A program made the translations under genes and the position numbers. Under the pieces are notes generated by a model, which was not told the DNA's origin, did not search any database, and saw only the letters and a list, made by a program, of their open reading frames with translations. A DNA stretch of 64,000 nucleotides from Carnobacterium maltaromaticum DSM 20342 (lineage in GTDB: Bacteria > Bacillota > Bacilli > Lactobacillales > Carnobacteriaceae): the NCBI RefSeq assembly GCF_000744945.1, contig NZ_JQMX01000001.1, positions 1,364,001-1,428,000 on the forward strand, read 5' to 3'. This document shows positions 63,404 to 64,000 of this stretch, piece by piece. Numbering within the stretch: the stretch's first letter is position 1; every line of letters begins with the position of its first letter.

Positions 63404-63443
63404 AAATAAAAAATAGGCTTGTGGGAATTCCACAGCCTATTTT
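63404..63443. terminator. Bidirectional terminator
   Basis: AAAAAATAGGCTTGTGG and its near complement with AATT loop, then TTTTTTG, between the GNAT gene and ftsW. Confidence 0.88.
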
Positions 63444-63458
63444 TTGTGACTCATCCAT

Positions 63459-64000
63459 CTATTTAGTTATTCTTCGACTCACATTAAAAACTAGCCCCAG
63501 TGCGATTGATAGTATTAAAATACTGGATCCACCATAACTAACAAAAGGTAAAGTAACCCCACTAATCGGCACAAGTCCAATCACACCACCAATATTAATT
63601 CCCGTTTGAATCAACATCATCGTCCCTATCCCTATGCAAAGTAAGGAAGAAAAAGAATCTTTTGTATGATTTGCTAAATAAAAGATACGTAAAATCAGCG
63701 TACTTAATGCTACCAAAATAAGGCAAACCCCGATCAATCCAAATTCTTCCCCAATAATAGCTAGGATAAAATCAGTATGTGGCTCAGGCAAGTAGCCCTT
63801 TTTCAGAACACTTTTTCCCAAACCAACACCAAAAACACCACCTCGGCCTAAAGCTAAATAGGAACCGCTTAACTGCATACCAGAACTATCGGCTAATTCA
63901 AAAGGGTTCCAAAAAGCTTCAAAACGGGCATAGCGATAGGTTGACATCCCTGGCATCTTTGCTCCATAAATCGTAAGTAATTTTAAGTACCCAGCAATCA
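63459..64000 (-). CDS. ftsW: FtsW, septal peptidoglycan glycosyltransferase (5' part missing)
   Basis: The C-terminal 180 residues of a SEDS protein; the frame stays open to the right edge (IAGYLKLLTIYGAK before MPGMSTYRY). ALGRGGVFGVGLGKSVLKKGYLPEPHTDFILAIIGEEFG is the diagnostic FtsW stretch, and ISGVTLPFVSYGGSS is the conserved end. It makes septal glycan with PBP2B-type partners. It is separate from the RodA at the left end. The start lies outside the window. Confidence 0.92.
   Translation of the reverse strand, partial: IAGYLKLLTIYGAKMPGMSTYRYARFEAFWNPFELADSSGMQLSGSYLALGRGGVFGVGLGKSVLKKGYLPEPHTDFILAIIGEEFGLIGVCLILVALSTLILRIFYLANHTKDSFSSLLCIGIGTMMLIQTGINIGGVIGLVPISGVTLPFVSYGGSSILILSIALGLVFNVSRRITK

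Overview
The window is low-GC Firmicute chromosome with AGGAGG-type ribosome binding sites, short intergenic gaps and many intrinsic terminators. Gene content (cydABCD, type II NADH dehydrogenase, MenA and a polyprenyl synthase without other quinone genes, class III fructose bisphosphatase, a T-box in front of metNIQ, an EntA-type immunity protein, a DUF1149 protein and a tmRNA with tag AKNNNSYALAA) points to Lactobacillales. My best guess is Carnobacteriaceae, for example Carnobacterium, or a close relative of Enterococcus; this is inference, not a database match. No transposase, integrase, prophage or CRISPR array is visible.

Layout. 0-5 kb: a LytTR protein fused to a degenerate ABC ATPase domain, the methionine importer metN-metI-metQ behind a Met T-box, and a gcvH/ArsC-like pair. 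5-16 kb: rodA, a FusB-type EF-G-binding gene with a leader peptide, transporters, alanine dehydrogenase, a Nudix protein and a frameshifted aldo-keto reductase. 16-24 kb: an AmiS/UreI-type channel facing its MerR regulator, an oligopeptide-binding lipoprotein, an ABC-F protein with a leader ORF and two tandem terminators, and an acyltransferase. 24-35 kb: a membrane-anchored Mrr-like nuclease, a beta-glucoside PTS operon with an RpiR regulator, an AdhR-like MerR regulon and a LysR/SDR cluster. 35-44 kb: an orphan bacteriocin immunity gene, tmRNA, ndh, menA, a polyprenyl synthase and arr (rifamycin ADP-ribosyltransferase). 44-64 kb: a WYL regulator, hflX with a leader peptide, cydABCD, a class III fbp with a nonsense codon, a DUF308/permuted-papain fusion, GntR and Mga-like regulators, and the 3' part of ftsW.

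How parts work together. ndh, menA, the polyprenyl synthase and cydABCD would form a short aerobic chain (NADH to quinone to bd oxidase) that depends on outside heme and quinone head-group. Three genes that act on the ribosome or its factors (fusB-like, ABC-F, hflX) each sit behind a short leader ORF with mutually exclusive hairpins or terminators, as in antibiotic-induced attenuation. A MerR regulator probably controls two separate promoters through the same AAAGTGCACTTT operator in 19-bp spacers.

The most unusual signal is a family of about 121-bp, imperfectly palindromic elements (nine near-complete copies plus fragments at five loci). At every locus they lie just upstream of a gene, in the same orientation relative to that gene, sometimes in tandem (two before rodA, four before arr). 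Their central hairpin stem is kept by compensatory base changes. I do not recognise this family.
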